64,000 nucleotides of DNA from a bacterium (GTDB lineage Bacteria; Zhuqueibacterota; Zhuqueibacteria; Residuimicrobiales; Krinioviventaceae), in NCBI GenBank assembly GCA_029561455.1, contig JAKQIY010000047.1:312332-376331 (forward strand), written 5' to 3'. The stretch's first letter is position 1, and the number at the start of each line of letters is the position of its first letter. The notes under the pieces are model-generated. The model had not been told where the DNA came from and searched no databases. It saw nothing but the letters and a program-made list of their open reading frames with translations. The position numbers and the translations under genes were made by a program. Below, one piece after another: positions 1 through 7,456 of the stretch.

Positions 1-1
1 A

Positions 2-682
2 AAAAACTTCCCTCAAGATTTTAGAGAATACCTTATTGCACAACAGATTGAAACTTATTCATTTGATATAGATATTTTAGAAGATACTTACAAAGTCAAA
101 TTATTATTAATAGACTTTGTAAGGAATCATTCTGACTGCTACGATTCCATATTCTATATAGATCCTGATCATTTGTTCATAAAACCATTAACAGTCAAGT
201 CAATTATACCGGTATCCGGTTCTCTATACGTAAGCTCAGAAGTTGTGTTTGTAGATAAAAATATTGAATTAACAACTAATTACTTTATGGATAGGTATTA
301 TAATACATCTATCATATTTGGTTCTTCAGCTTCATGGTTAAGTATAATCGATAACTACAGTAAAACCTACGAAGAATTATTTTTTTTATCTAGCTACAGA
401 CATAGAGAGGAAATTGCTTTTACAATTGCTTCTAAATTGTCATCTATAGCATTAATACCTGTTCCAGAATTATTTCAATCAAACTTTAAGTTATTCAATA
501 AGAACTGTATCGTCTTTCATTACGGTGGCGAATCAGATGATGCACATATGGTTAAGAAATGTATGTCCTATGCAAATATTGAACTTATATATGAATCCTT
601 AATTGATCTTTCAAAAAACACATCATTTATAAAAGGGCAATGGGTAGCAAAGATTATAGTTGAGCTATTGAAAGATAAGTAG
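2..682 (+). CDS. Glycosyltransferase-like protein, 5' truncated by window edge
   Basis: The frame is open from the first bases of the window, so the true start lies upstream; an internal TTG at 173 is probably not the start. The protein carries FYIDPDHLF, which resembles the metal-binding DxD motif of GT-A glycosyltransferases. It is followed by YNTSIIFG, like the 'N-[ST]-G' stretch of GT8/GT32-type enzymes, and a late FHYGGESD, where such enzymes place their second metal-binding His. This is motif resemblance only. The gene is very AT-rich and lies 20 bp upstream of the UppS-like gene on the same strand, so it probably shares that operon. If it is a glycosyltransferase it would act on a nucleotide-sugar donor; the acceptor is unknown. 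Confidence 0.45.
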   Translation, partial: KNFPQDFREYLIAQQIETYSFDIDILEDTYKVKLLLIDFVRNHSDCYDSIFYIDPDHLFIKPLTVKSIIPVSGSLYVSSEVVFVDKNIELTTNYFMDRYYNTSIIFGSSASWLSIIDNYSKTYEELFFLSSYRHREEIAFTIASKLSSIALIPVPELFQSNFKLFNKNCIVFHYGGESDDAHMVKKCMSYANIELIYESLIDLSKNTSFIKGQWVAKIIVELLKDK

Positions 683-702
683 AAAAATAAGGATCAATTT
701 TA

Positions 703-1353
703 TTGTCATCAATAAATCATATAGGTCTAATACCTGACGGAAACCGACGTTGGGCGTTAAAGAATTCTTTAGATTATAAAACAGCTTACATGAAATCTAT
801 GGTGCATATTGTAAATTGTATTGGCTGGATATTTGATATGAATTTTGAAAGTATAAGCATCTATTTGTTAAGCAATGAAAACCTTAAACGTGAGCGTGAG
901 GACATAGACTCTGTGATTTATGCGGAAGAATACCTCTTATCTGATATACTTTACCCAGTTTGTCAACAATATTCTTGTAAAGTTATTCATGCAGGTAATA
1001 GGGACTTACTACCTTATTCTATGAAAATCAAGATTGACTATCTATGCAGCATTACTAGAGATTATAAAGAAAGGACGCTATTTCTTTTGATAGGCTACAA
1101 TCCAATTGATGAAATAAATACTACAATTAACCAAAATGGTTTTATTGAAATGAGTTTATTAAGTGTTCCTAAAAAGGTTGATGTAGTAATCAGAACGGCA
1201 GGAGGAGCTTCACTTCTGAGTAACTTTTTGCCAATCCAGTGTGGTTATGCACAGATATATATGGTAGATGCATTATTCAACGATCTAACAAGGCAAGAAA
1301 TAGAGGCAATATTAAATACTGCATCACAGGTTAAAATGCAGTATGGCAAATAA
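703..1353 (+). CDS. Divergent cis-prenyltransferase (undecaprenyl diphosphate synthase-like)
   Basis: The family signature is plain: HIGLIPDGNRRWA at the N terminus (D12 matches the catalytic Asp), SIYLLSNENLKR (like 'LYAFSTENWKR') and IRTAGG...LSNFLPIQ near the C terminus. UppS enzymes join isopentenyl diphosphate units into the C55 lipid carrier. Key late residues differ here. The canonical R-T-G/S-G-E-x-R-x-S-N loop is RTAGGASLLSN (from R164), without the Glu and second Arg and one residue longer. The Mg-binding Glu of 'YAELYF' is Gln184 (YAQIYM). At 216 aa it is slightly short for the family. Start is TTG at 703, with AAGGA about 10 bases upstream. A chromosomal housekeeping uppS would be expected to keep these residues, so this is probably a specialised or inactive paralogue. 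Other possibilities are an irregular prenyl-coupling enzyme or a lipid-carrier binder. Confidence 0.8.
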   Translation: MSSINHIGLIPDGNRRWALKNSLDYKTAYMKSMVHIVNCIGWIFDMNFESISIYLLSNENLKREREDIDSVIYAEEYLLSDILYPVCQQYSCKVIHAGNRDLLPYSMKIKIDYLCSITRDYKERTLFLLIGYNPIDEINTTINQNGFIEMSLLSVPKKVDVVIRTAGGASLLSNFLPIQCGYAQIYMVDALFNDLTRQEIEAILNTASQVKMQYGK

Positions 1354-1384
1354 TTCGAACTTTTAACTTTAATGAGGTGTGATA

Positions 1385-1570
1385 ATGTTATCATGGTTTA
1401 TCAATAACAAAGAATGGATATTTAGTGGTATAGGCATCTTTATTCTTGGTTTATTTATAAGAAGGGCATTTAAAAATAAGGTACAAAGATCTGGGAAGAA
1501 CAGTATAAATTTAATGGCCGATAGAGATATAAATTATAACTCAGCTACTAAGAAAAAAAAGGATGATTGA
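1385..1570 (+). CDS. Small single-pass membrane protein with C-terminal QxSGxNSIN motif
   Basis: 61 residues. An N-terminal hydrophobic helix (about residues 11-25, WIFSGIGIFILGLFI) is followed by a basic stretch (RRAFKNK) and a polar tail with VQRSGKNSINLMADRDINYN at 33-52, ending in lysines. ATG 1385 was chosen over the in-frame GTG at 1379 because the Shine-Dalgarno GAGGTG (1374-1379) overlaps the GTG and sits 5 bases before the ATG. Positive-inside reasoning places the tail in the cytoplasm. It overlaps the next gene by 8 bp, so the two are probably translationally coupled. The tail motif recurs at the N terminus of that neighbour. Small 'WIFSGIG' membrane proteins with NSIN/DINI tails occur elsewhere in bacteria, but I know of no established function. 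Confidence 0.7.
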   Translation: MLSWFINNKEWIFSGIGIFILGLFIRRAFKNKVQRSGKNSINLMADRDINYNSATKKKKDD

Positions 1571-2543
1571 TAAAAACAAAATACAAATCTCTGGGTCGAA
1601 TTCAATAAATATTATCGGGAAAAGAGTTCAGTTTAATCTGGGCGTTACAAATGAAGAAGCAATTTTTATTATTAACAACTTATTGAACTCTCCAAAAATA
1701 GATACTGAGAAGATACTGGTAAATATCGATCAAAGAGAAAATTCTTTATATATTGATGATATTGACTTTCTCTTGGGTCAAGCTCGCATATATAAAGAGA
1801 AGTCCCTATATAAGGAAGCCTCACAATATTATAAGGTTGTGTATCATCTTGTTAACAAACGATTAAGCTCAATAGATATGAATATGTTGAAAGCTTCAAT
1901 CATTTTTGATTTTGCATCTTTGCAAATGAATCAAGGGATTATCATACATCCCTTGCATAACCCGATCAATTTGTTTAATATGGCATTTAAGATTTACGAG
2001 GATGTCCATGACTATCAAAAAGCAATTTTAGCCCAAAAAGAGATTGGAGTTTGCAACCATATTCTTGGAAATGGATTATCTTCTATTAAATATTACAAAA
2101 ACTGTTTTGATTTAATAAAAAATATGAGTGAGTACCGCAGACTTGAGGGTAATATATTTAGAGAAATAGGTATCGCGTTAAATGGATTAGGTAGGTATCA
2201 CGATGCCGAAAAATGTTTCTTAAAAGCTATTAATTTATTAGAATTATACGGTGACAGCTGGGAAATAGGTATGGCAAATCAAAAGATAGCCATCTCATAC
2301 ATCGGACAAAAGAAATACGAAAGAGCTTACAACTACTTGTATAGAAGTATAAAAACATTGGATAAATCAGACGAATTATCTAAGGTCAAATCAATAGCAG
2401 CCTCTTCTTTACTATTATATAAAACTGGCAATATAGTAAAAGCAGATAAGATGATTGAAAATGGATTTCATATTTGTAACCGCTCAAATTTCTTACATCA
2501 AAAGAAGATTTTACAGAAATTATATATGTCCTATAGGAAATAA
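1563..2543 (+). CDS. TPR-repeat protein with N-terminal QxSGxNSIN motif
   Basis: 326 residues. Residues 7-19 read IQISGSNSINIIG, a near copy of the tail motif of the membrane protein encoded just upstream. The rest is helical with TPR-like pairs: LYKEASQYYKVVYHLV, DYQKAILAQKEIGVC, RYHDAEKCFLKAINLLE, KYERAYNYLYRSIKTL and GNIVKADKMIENGF. There is no signal peptide, no NTPase motif and no obvious enzyme domain, so it is probably a cytoplasmic scaffold or sensor. ATG 1563 overlaps the preceding stop by 8 bp and has AAGG directly against it, which fits translational coupling better than independent initiation. It is the last gene of the AT-rich operon; a long imperfect hairpin begins at its stop codon. 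Confidence 0.75.
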   Translation: MIDKNKIQISGSNSINIIGKRVQFNLGVTNEEAIFIINNLLNSPKIDTEKILVNIDQRENSLYIDDIDFLLGQARIYKEKSLYKEASQYYKVVYHLVNKRLSSIDMNMLKASIIFDFASLQMNQGIIIHPLHNPINLFNMAFKIYEDVHDYQKAILAQKEIGVCNHILGNGLSSIKYYKNCFDLIKNMSEYRRLEGNIFREIGIALNGLGRYHDAEKCFLKAINLLELYGDSWEIGMANQKIAISYIGQKKYERAYNYLYRSIKTLDKSDELSKVKSIAASSLLLYKTGNIVKADKMIENGFHICNRSNFLHQKKILQKLYMSYRK

Positions 2544-2606
2544 ACACTATCGTATTATCAAGAAATCAACCGAACACATGTCACACTTTGATCTTATGAT
2601 AGTGTT
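2543..2606. other. Long-loop inverted repeat after the TPR gene
   Basis: AACACTATCGTA at 2543-2554 pairs with TATGATAGTGTT at 2595-2606 with one mismatch. It starts within the stop codon of the TPR gene. There is no following T-run, so it is not a classic intrinsic terminator; it could be a 3' stabilising hairpin or an element border. Confidence 0.4.
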
Positions 2607-2918
2607 GTAATTATAAGAATAAATGTTACTGTTTTATTACGTTTAATTAAAATGTTTAGAACTTGTGGGTGAGCATGGAAATATTTAATACTTTAAAGCA
2701 TTCAATAACAAGGCAAAACCCCAGCATTCATAGGTGTAATTGCCATTATGTATTGGTGTGATGATGGCATTTTCTTCACAACAGTGAATTGTTAACAATT
2801 TGATGCCATGTTATTGATACTGATATTTTATAATGGAAAATATTTCCAAATGCAATTTTATAAACTTTACCAAATTAAAGAAGATCATGTAAATTTATGG
2901 TATCGTAAATAATAGTTT
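2607..2918. other. AT-rich intergenic stretch, nothing recognised
   Basis: No plausible ORF, tRNA or strong hairpin seen, apart from short local inverted repeats such as GAATTGTTAACAATT. Base composition matches the AT-rich operon to the left and changes near the REPIN-like element at 2919. Confidence 0.5.
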
Positions 2919-3027
2919 GTAAATGGGGGATTTCCCTTTGTGTTTGACAATATTTAAATTGTTATAAAATATTTGAAATTGTTTGAAAATTAGAGTAAAA
3001 TTATTATAGGGAGATCCCCCATCCTAC
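2919..3027. repeat. REPIN-like palindromic element, copy 1 (RAYT-1 family)
   Basis: The left arm is TGTAAATGGGGGATTTCCC, the right arm GGGAGATCCCCCATCCTAC. The arms are inverted and enclose an AT-rich core. The right arm read in reverse begins GTAGGATGGGGGAT, with the GTAG tetranucleotide typical of RAYT-mobilised REPs. The core beside the left arm (CCCTTTGTGTTTGAC) matches the element at 4049. Confidence 0.75.
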
Positions 3028-3097
3028 TACTACCTTACCAAGTGTTTGCAGGGGAGTACGTAAAAAACAATATGCTTTTAAAGTGCAATATTAGTTG

Positions 3098-4027
3098 ATG
3101 AAGAATGGAAAATTACATATGATTATGAACTTACCAACCTCAGAAGATTACTTCCAATCCGGAAGAGAACTGCTCAATTTCGCGTGGGATACAACCTCCG
3201 ACCTTTTAACTGAATTTGATCAAGCTGATTATTACGGTTTCGCACAAGAAGAAATCTCAGAACAATACTGGGCAGCTGCCAAGAGGACACTCACTACATC
3301 TCTTGCGATTGTGCAGCAAGGTGTCGAATTCTTACTAAAAGGGAAGATTGCAGAAATTTCTCCCTATTTATTAATTTCTGATCCCCCATCTCGTTGGCCT
3401 TCACCGTATGAAAATCACGCAATAGATTTTTCAACTTTTCGCACTGTTGATGCTCAGGATTTAATACGAATCCATGATACGTTTTCTATCTTACCGCTTA
3501 GCATTTCCTTTGCAGAGAAATTTCATTCGTTGCGCGAGAGAAGAAATGTCATCATGCATTCTCCTGGGAACGGAATTACTGTGCACGTCACAGAAGTAAT
3601 TGAGGCTATTCTATTTGTGTATAAGGCACTATTCCCAAAGGAGAACTGGCCAACGATTAGAAGAAAATTTCTTGAAAGAGGTCCAAATTCAGAATTAGGG
3701 GGAGGAGATTACGCAACAAACCGAGCATGCTGGGAGATTTCGATAATATTGAGTCTCCTTAAACCCACTCAGGTCAAGGCTTTCCTTGGGATTGATCCAA
3801 AGCAACGTGCTTATTTCTGTCCTAAGTGCTTGAACATGGCAAACACTGATGCTGGTTTTGATTTCCCTCTGGCGGTACTACGCCCAAAAAGTATTTCGGC
3901 GACACGGTTGTATTGCCCTGTATGTAATGAGGAACATGAAGTTAAGAGACAGGGTTGTGAAAAGAAAGGTTGCCCGGGTAATGTCATTGATCCAGAATAT
4001 AGTACTTGCCTTACATGCGGTTTTTAA
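3098..4027 (+). CDS. HEPN-like protein with C-terminal zinc ribbons
   Basis: About 310 residues. The helical N-terminal two-thirds contains RNVIMH (R149-N150-x3-H154), which fits the R-N/H-x3-H active-site motif of HEPN ribonucleases, in a helix context (FHSLRERRNVIMHS) typical of the family. The C terminus holds paired Cys motifs: CPKC with CPVC, then CEKKGC with CLTC, forming two likely zinc ribbons for nucleic acid or protein contact. Known HEPN proteins are often metal-independent RNases in toxin or defence systems, but some act only as adaptors. Start is uncertain: an in-frame TTG 3095, ATG 3098 and ATGs at 3119 and 3125 all lack a strong Shine-Dalgarno. The gene lies exactly between two homologous REPIN-like elements and just upstream of a RAYT transposase, which suggests joint mobility. 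No antitoxin is visible next to it. Confidence 0.6.
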   Translation: MKNGKLHMIMNLPTSEDYFQSGRELLNFAWDTTSDLLTEFDQADYYGFAQEEISEQYWAAAKRTLTTSLAIVQQGVEFLLKGKIAEISPYLLISDPPSRWPSPYENHAIDFSTFRTVDAQDLIRIHDTFSILPLSISFAEKFHSLRERRNVIMHSPGNGITVHVTEVIEAILFVYKALFPKENWPTIRRKFLERGPNSELGGGDYATNRACWEISIILSLLKPTQVKAFLGIDPKQRAYFCPKCLNMANTDAGFDFPLAVLRPKSISATRLYCPVCNEEHEVKRQGCEKKGCPGNVIDPEYSTCLTCGF

Positions 4028-4048
4028 CCCTGGTACCCAATCGGGTTT

Positions 4049-4156
4049 TGTAGAATGGTGGATTTCCCTTTGAGTTTGACGGTGTTTTAATTGTAACAAA
4101 ATGTGTGAATTGGGTTGATGATTAAAATAAAACATAATTGGGGAAATCCCCCATCT
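4049..4156. repeat. REPIN-like palindromic element, copy 2
   Basis: Begins TGTAGAATGGTGGATTTCCC and ends GGGGAAATCCCCCATC in inverted orientation. It shares the CCCTTTG-GTTTGAC segment and an AATTGTAACAAAATGTGTGAATT-type core with copy 1 at 2919. It fills the gap between the HEPN gene (stop at 4027) and the RAYT gene. Confidence 0.75.
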
Positions 4157-4194
4157 TTCAAGTCGAAGTAATAAATATTTTAAAAGGGGAATTT

Positions 4195-4749
4195 ATGACA
4201 CAATATCAAAGATTATATATTCCAGGTGGGACCTATTTTTTTACATTGGTAACCTATAACCGTAGACGTCTTTTTGATGTTCCTGATGCTCGGCAGGTTC
4301 TAAAGGAAGTGTGGAAATCCGTACAAACAAAATACCCGTTTACACTCGATGCCTTTTGTTTATTACCGGATCATTTGCATTGTATGTGGACATTGCCGGA
4401 AAATGATTCACAGTATTCAAAAAGATGGAACCTTATAAAAGGATTATTTTCAAAAAAGTATCAACCTGAAATAAATGATTACATCAAAAAATGTGATTCT
4501 CGTATTAAAAAGCAGGAAGCAACATTTTGGCAGCGACGGTTTTGGGAGCATTATATTCGAGATGAAGATGATTTTGAAAAGCATTTTGATTATATCCATT
4601 ATAATCCGGTTAAGCATGGATATGTAAAAAATCCGATTGATTGGGAATGGTCAACATTTGCCAAGTATTTGCACATGGGTAATTATGAACCGGATTGGGG
4701 TGTAATAGAATCAAAACAAATTATCGAATTAAAAAGTACAGGTGAATAA
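4195..4749 (+). CDS. REP-associated tyrosine transposase (RAYT), Y1 HUH family
   Basis: 184 aa. It has the family hallmarks in order: GGTYFFTLVTYNRR at the N terminus, the metal-binding pair as LPDHLHCMWTLP (His-Leu-His), WQRRFWEHYIRDEDD, then YIHYNPVKHGYV with the catalytic Tyr region, and WSTF. RAYTs are domesticated IS200/IS605-type single-strand transposases that recognise GTAG-tagged REP hairpins and are thought to spread them. ATG 4195 was chosen because AGGGG lies 6-7 bases upstream; the longer in-frame extension runs back into the REPIN element. REPIN-like elements flank it at 4049, 4791 and 4981. Confidence 0.93.
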   Translation: MTQYQRLYIPGGTYFFTLVTYNRRRLFDVPDARQVLKEVWKSVQTKYPFTLDAFCLLPDHLHCMWTLPENDSQYSKRWNLIKGLFSKKYQPEINDYIKKCDSRIKKQEATFWQRRFWEHYIRDEDDFEKHFDYIHYNPVKHGYVKNPIDWEWSTFAKYLHMGNYEPDWGVIESKQIIELKSTGE

Positions 4750-4790
4750 AATAAAATTTTTCGTGTGATAGGGCCTTGCTTTAAATTTTT

Positions 4791-4897
4791 TGTAGGATGG
4801 GGTCTTGCCCGTTGTAAAGGAAAGTATCTTTAATTACGAACAGCATTTGCCAAAAACACATATCCAGAATAATGCAATGTCAGGGCAAGACCCCATC
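4791..4897. repeat. REPIN-like element, copy 3
   Basis: TGTAGGATGGGGTCTTGCCC on the left is inverted on the right as GGGCAAGACCCCATC (ends 4897), with an AT-rich spacer. GTAG precedes the hairpin arm. It lies 40 bp after the RAYT stop codon. Confidence 0.75.
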
Positions 4898-4980
4898 GAA
4901 CGTTGAGATTGTTAATTTAAATGGTAGCACATAAGAGGATGTTGTTAAATTGGAACAATGCTTGCTTTTTGTGTAATTAT

Positions 4981-5094
4981 TGGTGTGATGGGGGCTTGAC
5001 CTCCATATATGAAAATATTTAAGCCTTGCTTCGATGATATATACACCTGTTTTATTTGATATCATGCAAATATCGGTCAAGACCCCATCCTACA
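4981..5094. repeat. REPIN-like element, copy 4
   Basis: The left arm is TGATGGGGGCTTGACC, the right arm GGTCAAGACCCCATCCTACA. The right border read in reverse (TGTAGGATGGGGTCTTG) is the same as the left border of copy 3, so copies 3 and 4 share one REP type. Confidence 0.7.
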
Positions 5095-5111
5095 AAAAAT
5101 TCCGAATTGTA

Positions 5112-5142
5112 AATAAAACGGGCGACCGAAATGGCCGCCCCT
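5112..5142 (-). terminator. Intrinsic terminator of the GH97 gene
   Basis: On the minus strand, GGGCGGCCATTTCGGTCGCCC (5140-5120) forms a GC stem and is followed by GTTTTATTT. It lies about 30 bp beyond the stop codon of the leftward GH97 gene. Confidence 0.7.
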
Positions 5143-5169
5143 TAACATATTATATCTATTACAAATATC

Positions 5170-7131
5170 TTATTTACCCAACCTCGCAACCCATCCCCCA
5201 CCCGGGGCCAGGTTAATTTCCAACACATCGCCTTTTTTTGCGGTGGTGGTGGTTACACTGAAATCCTCGGCGTGCTGCGCGGCGTTGATGCCGTCGCTAT
5301 AAACCAGCGCCTTGTATTCGCCTTCGCCCAGGAACGAGAGATCGACTTTTAATGTGCGCGGCGTCCAGTCGTTCATGGCGCCGATGTACCAATCATTGCC
5401 GCTGCGGCGGGCCACCAGCACGTAATCGCCTATTTTACCATCCAGACCAATGGTTTCATCCCACACGGTGGGCACCGGGCCGAGGAGTTTCATTACCTCG
5501 GGTTCGGCTTCGTAATTAGTGGGCGTATCGCACAGCATCTGTAAGGGACTTTCATACACCACATACATTGCCAGTTGATGGGTACGGGTGCCCTGGCTCA
5601 TCGGACGCGCAAAGTTGGCGCGGAAAGCGCCTTTTTCGGTATTGCACATCGCGCCGGGGGTGTAATCCATTGGCCCGGCAAACATGCGGGTGTAGGGAAT
5701 GGTTACATTATAGTCCGGTGTAATATCATCAGCCCATTTGTTGTATTCCGCGCCGCGTACGCCTTCGCGGGTAATGAGATTGGGATACGCGCGTCGCAGG
5801 CCAGACGGTTTGAAAGCGCCGTGAAAATCGACCAGCAAATGATGCTCGGCGGCTTGAACGGTGATTTTTTTATACCAGTTGACGATTTTCTGGTCGTCGC
5901 GATCCATAAAGTCGATTTTTACGCCTTTAATACCCCATGCTTCAAAATCGCTAAACGCCTCGTCCAACTGCTTGTCCACCGTTAGCCAAACGCACCATAA
6001 TATCAGGCCGACGTGCTTTTCGTTGCCATAGCGGATCAATTCTTTCAAATCCACGTTCGGTTTCAGTTTCAGCAGGTCGTCGGTATCGGACCAGCCTTCA
6101 TCGAGGATGATGTATTCGATCTTGTTTTTGCTGGCAAAATCGATATAATACTTGTAGGTATCCGTATTCACCCCGGCTTTGAAATTGACGCCTTTTAAAT
6201 TCAGGGCGTTCCACCAGTCCCATGCTACCTTACCGGGTTTAATCCAACTGGCATCTTTTAACTGCAACGGCGTGCTAAGACGGTAGACAATATCATTCTC
6301 AATTAGCTTTACATCATTTTCGGCAACGGCCAATACACGCCAGGGGAAAGCGCGGTTACCGTCGGTTTCGGCAATATAATCCGCCGCTTTGGTCACCCGC
6401 AGCGAGCGGTCGCCAAATTGTTTTTCTTCCAGCGGATACGGAGCAAACTGGCTGACCAGAGTGGGGGTATAATCATTAGAGCCGCGCAGGAACATGCCGG
6501 GATAATCATCCAAATCCGCTTCGGCAAGGGCAACGCGCAGGCCATTGGCTTTGGTCACCACCATCGGCAGGTAACCTTTATGCGCCGGAGAAATAGTGGC
6601 AATGGCAAGATGGTCGTACAACCGTTCAAACGAGGTGTTGAAAGCCGGTTCCAGGGGAATGACTAGAGAATCGTCCTGTGCAAAGGTAAAGGTCGCCTGT
6701 TCGTTATAAACTTTGATCTTTTTGTCAAACATGGTGAGAAAACGCCAGGCGGCGGCGTCGTTATAAGCGCGGAATACCACGCCGTATGAACCGGTAAAGG
6801 TCAATTTTAGTTCGTTGTACTGTTCAGGAATGACGGCGCGTTTCTCTTTTACCACCGGGATGATCTGAGAATTGACAGAGATCTTTTCCGCTTTGGCAAC
6901 TTGTGGATTTATACCCAATACCAGCCCGTCGTCTATGGTCATGGAAATAGGCGAAGGCGCTGCAACCTCTTTGCCGTTCCAGGATATCGCATAGGTTATG
7001 TTTTTGTCTGCATTAACTGTGATTTTTAATTTTTTATCCGGGGAAAAAACCTCCCAGGTTTTCGCCTGTACTACCGAGACAAACAATAATAATAAAATTA
7101 AAACGTTCAAGTAACACATTTTGTTTTTCAT
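5170..7131 (-). CDS. Glycoside hydrolase family 97 (alpha-glucosidase/alpha-galactosidase type), secreted
   Basis: 653 aa with an N-terminal signal peptide (MKNKMCYLNVLILLLLF...VQA), so probably periplasmic. It follows the GH97 plan: an N-terminal beta-sandwich, a central TIM barrel (about residues 280-540) and a C-terminal all-beta domain. Family motifs are KVAWDWWN, IILDEGWSD, GVKIDFMDRDDQ, FHGAFKPSGLRR, TREGVRGAEYNKW and PMDYTPGAM. The Asp in KIDFM occupies the position used as nucleophile by the retaining branch of the family; the Glu in TREG is conserved. That points to a retaining enzyme such as an alpha-galactosidase, but specificity is inferred. ATG 7131 was chosen because GGAGG lies 7 bases upstream and it begins the signal peptide; the longer ORF back to 7236 has no such support. 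It diverges from the GH116 gene. Confidence 0.93.
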   Translation of the reverse strand: MKNKMCYLNVLILLLLFVSVVQAKTWEVFSPDKKLKITVNADKNITYAISWNGKEVAAPSPISMTIDDGLVLGINPQVAKAEKISVNSQIIPVVKEKRAVIPEQYNELKLTFTGSYGVVFRAYNDAAAWRFLTMFDKKIKVYNEQATFTFAQDDSLVIPLEPAFNTSFERLYDHLAIATISPAHKGYLPMVVTKANGLRVALAEADLDDYPGMFLRGSNDYTPTLVSQFAPYPLEEKQFGDRSLRVTKAADYIAETDGNRAFPWRVLAVAENDVKLIENDIVYRLSTPLQLKDASWIKPGKVAWDWWNALNLKGVNFKAGVNTDTYKYYIDFASKNKIEYIILDEGWSDTDDLLKLKPNVDLKELIRYGNEKHVGLILWCVWLTVDKQLDEAFSDFEAWGIKGVKIDFMDRDDQKIVNWYKKITVQAAEHHLLVDFHGAFKPSGLRRAYPNLITREGVRGAEYNKWADDITPDYNVTIPYTRMFAGPMDYTPGAMCNTEKGAFRANFARPMSQGTRTHQLAMYVVYESPLQMLCDTPTNYEAEPEVMKLLGPVPTVWDETIGLDGKIGDYVLVARRSGNDWYIGAMNDWTPRTLKVDLSFLGEGEYKALVYSDGINAAQHAEDFSVTTTTAKKGDVLEINLAPGGGWVARLGK

Positions 7132-7334
7132 ACCAGCCTCCAAAAATTTATCCTTTAGAATTTTTATTAAATTCTGTAAAAAACGAGTACAATGCAACAG
7201 CTCCCCGCTAATTGCTGTTAAATATAAAATAAACAAAACAATAATGCAAGATTTTTATAAGGGGAGAATTTTAATCATCTGACATTCTTGTAACCATTTG
7301 AAAAAAAAGAAATAATGGTTTATTGTAAAAACTG

Positions 7335-7381
7335 TTGCATAAAAGAAAAAAATCAGTAAATTAAAGTAAACGTTTAAGTAT
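7335..7381 (+). promoter_or_regulatory. Promoter with LacI-type operator upstream of the GH116 gene
   Basis: The palindrome TAAACGTTTA (7367-7376) has the central CG and flanking A/T runs typical of LacI-family operators. The 15-base string AAACGTTTAAGTATT recurs upstream of the dehydrogenase gene at 14 kb. A TTGCAT (7335-7340) with an AT-rich -10 region near 7358-7364 would place the operator around the transcription start. Repression by a LacI-family sugar-responsive regulator is inferred; no such regulator gene lies in the window. Confidence 0.5.
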
Positions 7382-7456
7382 TTCACAAATAACAAATTCT
7401 GTCTAACCGTAATTTCCATGTTGTAAATACTTTATTCAGTTAAGAGGAGGCATAAT

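Noticed and set aside
3849-4135. Extra ORFs of 74 and 85 aa overlapping the HEPN gene end
   Set aside because: They are other-frame readings of the zinc-ribbon coding region and the REPIN-like element.
4138-4194. Longer N terminus for RAYT-1
   Set aside because: It would translate the right arm of the REPIN-like element; the ATG at 4195 has a good Shine-Dalgarno.
4878-5216. Short ORFs on both strands after RAYT-1
   Set aside because: They fall within the REPIN-like elements and the GH97 terminator, and their peptides mirror the palindromes.
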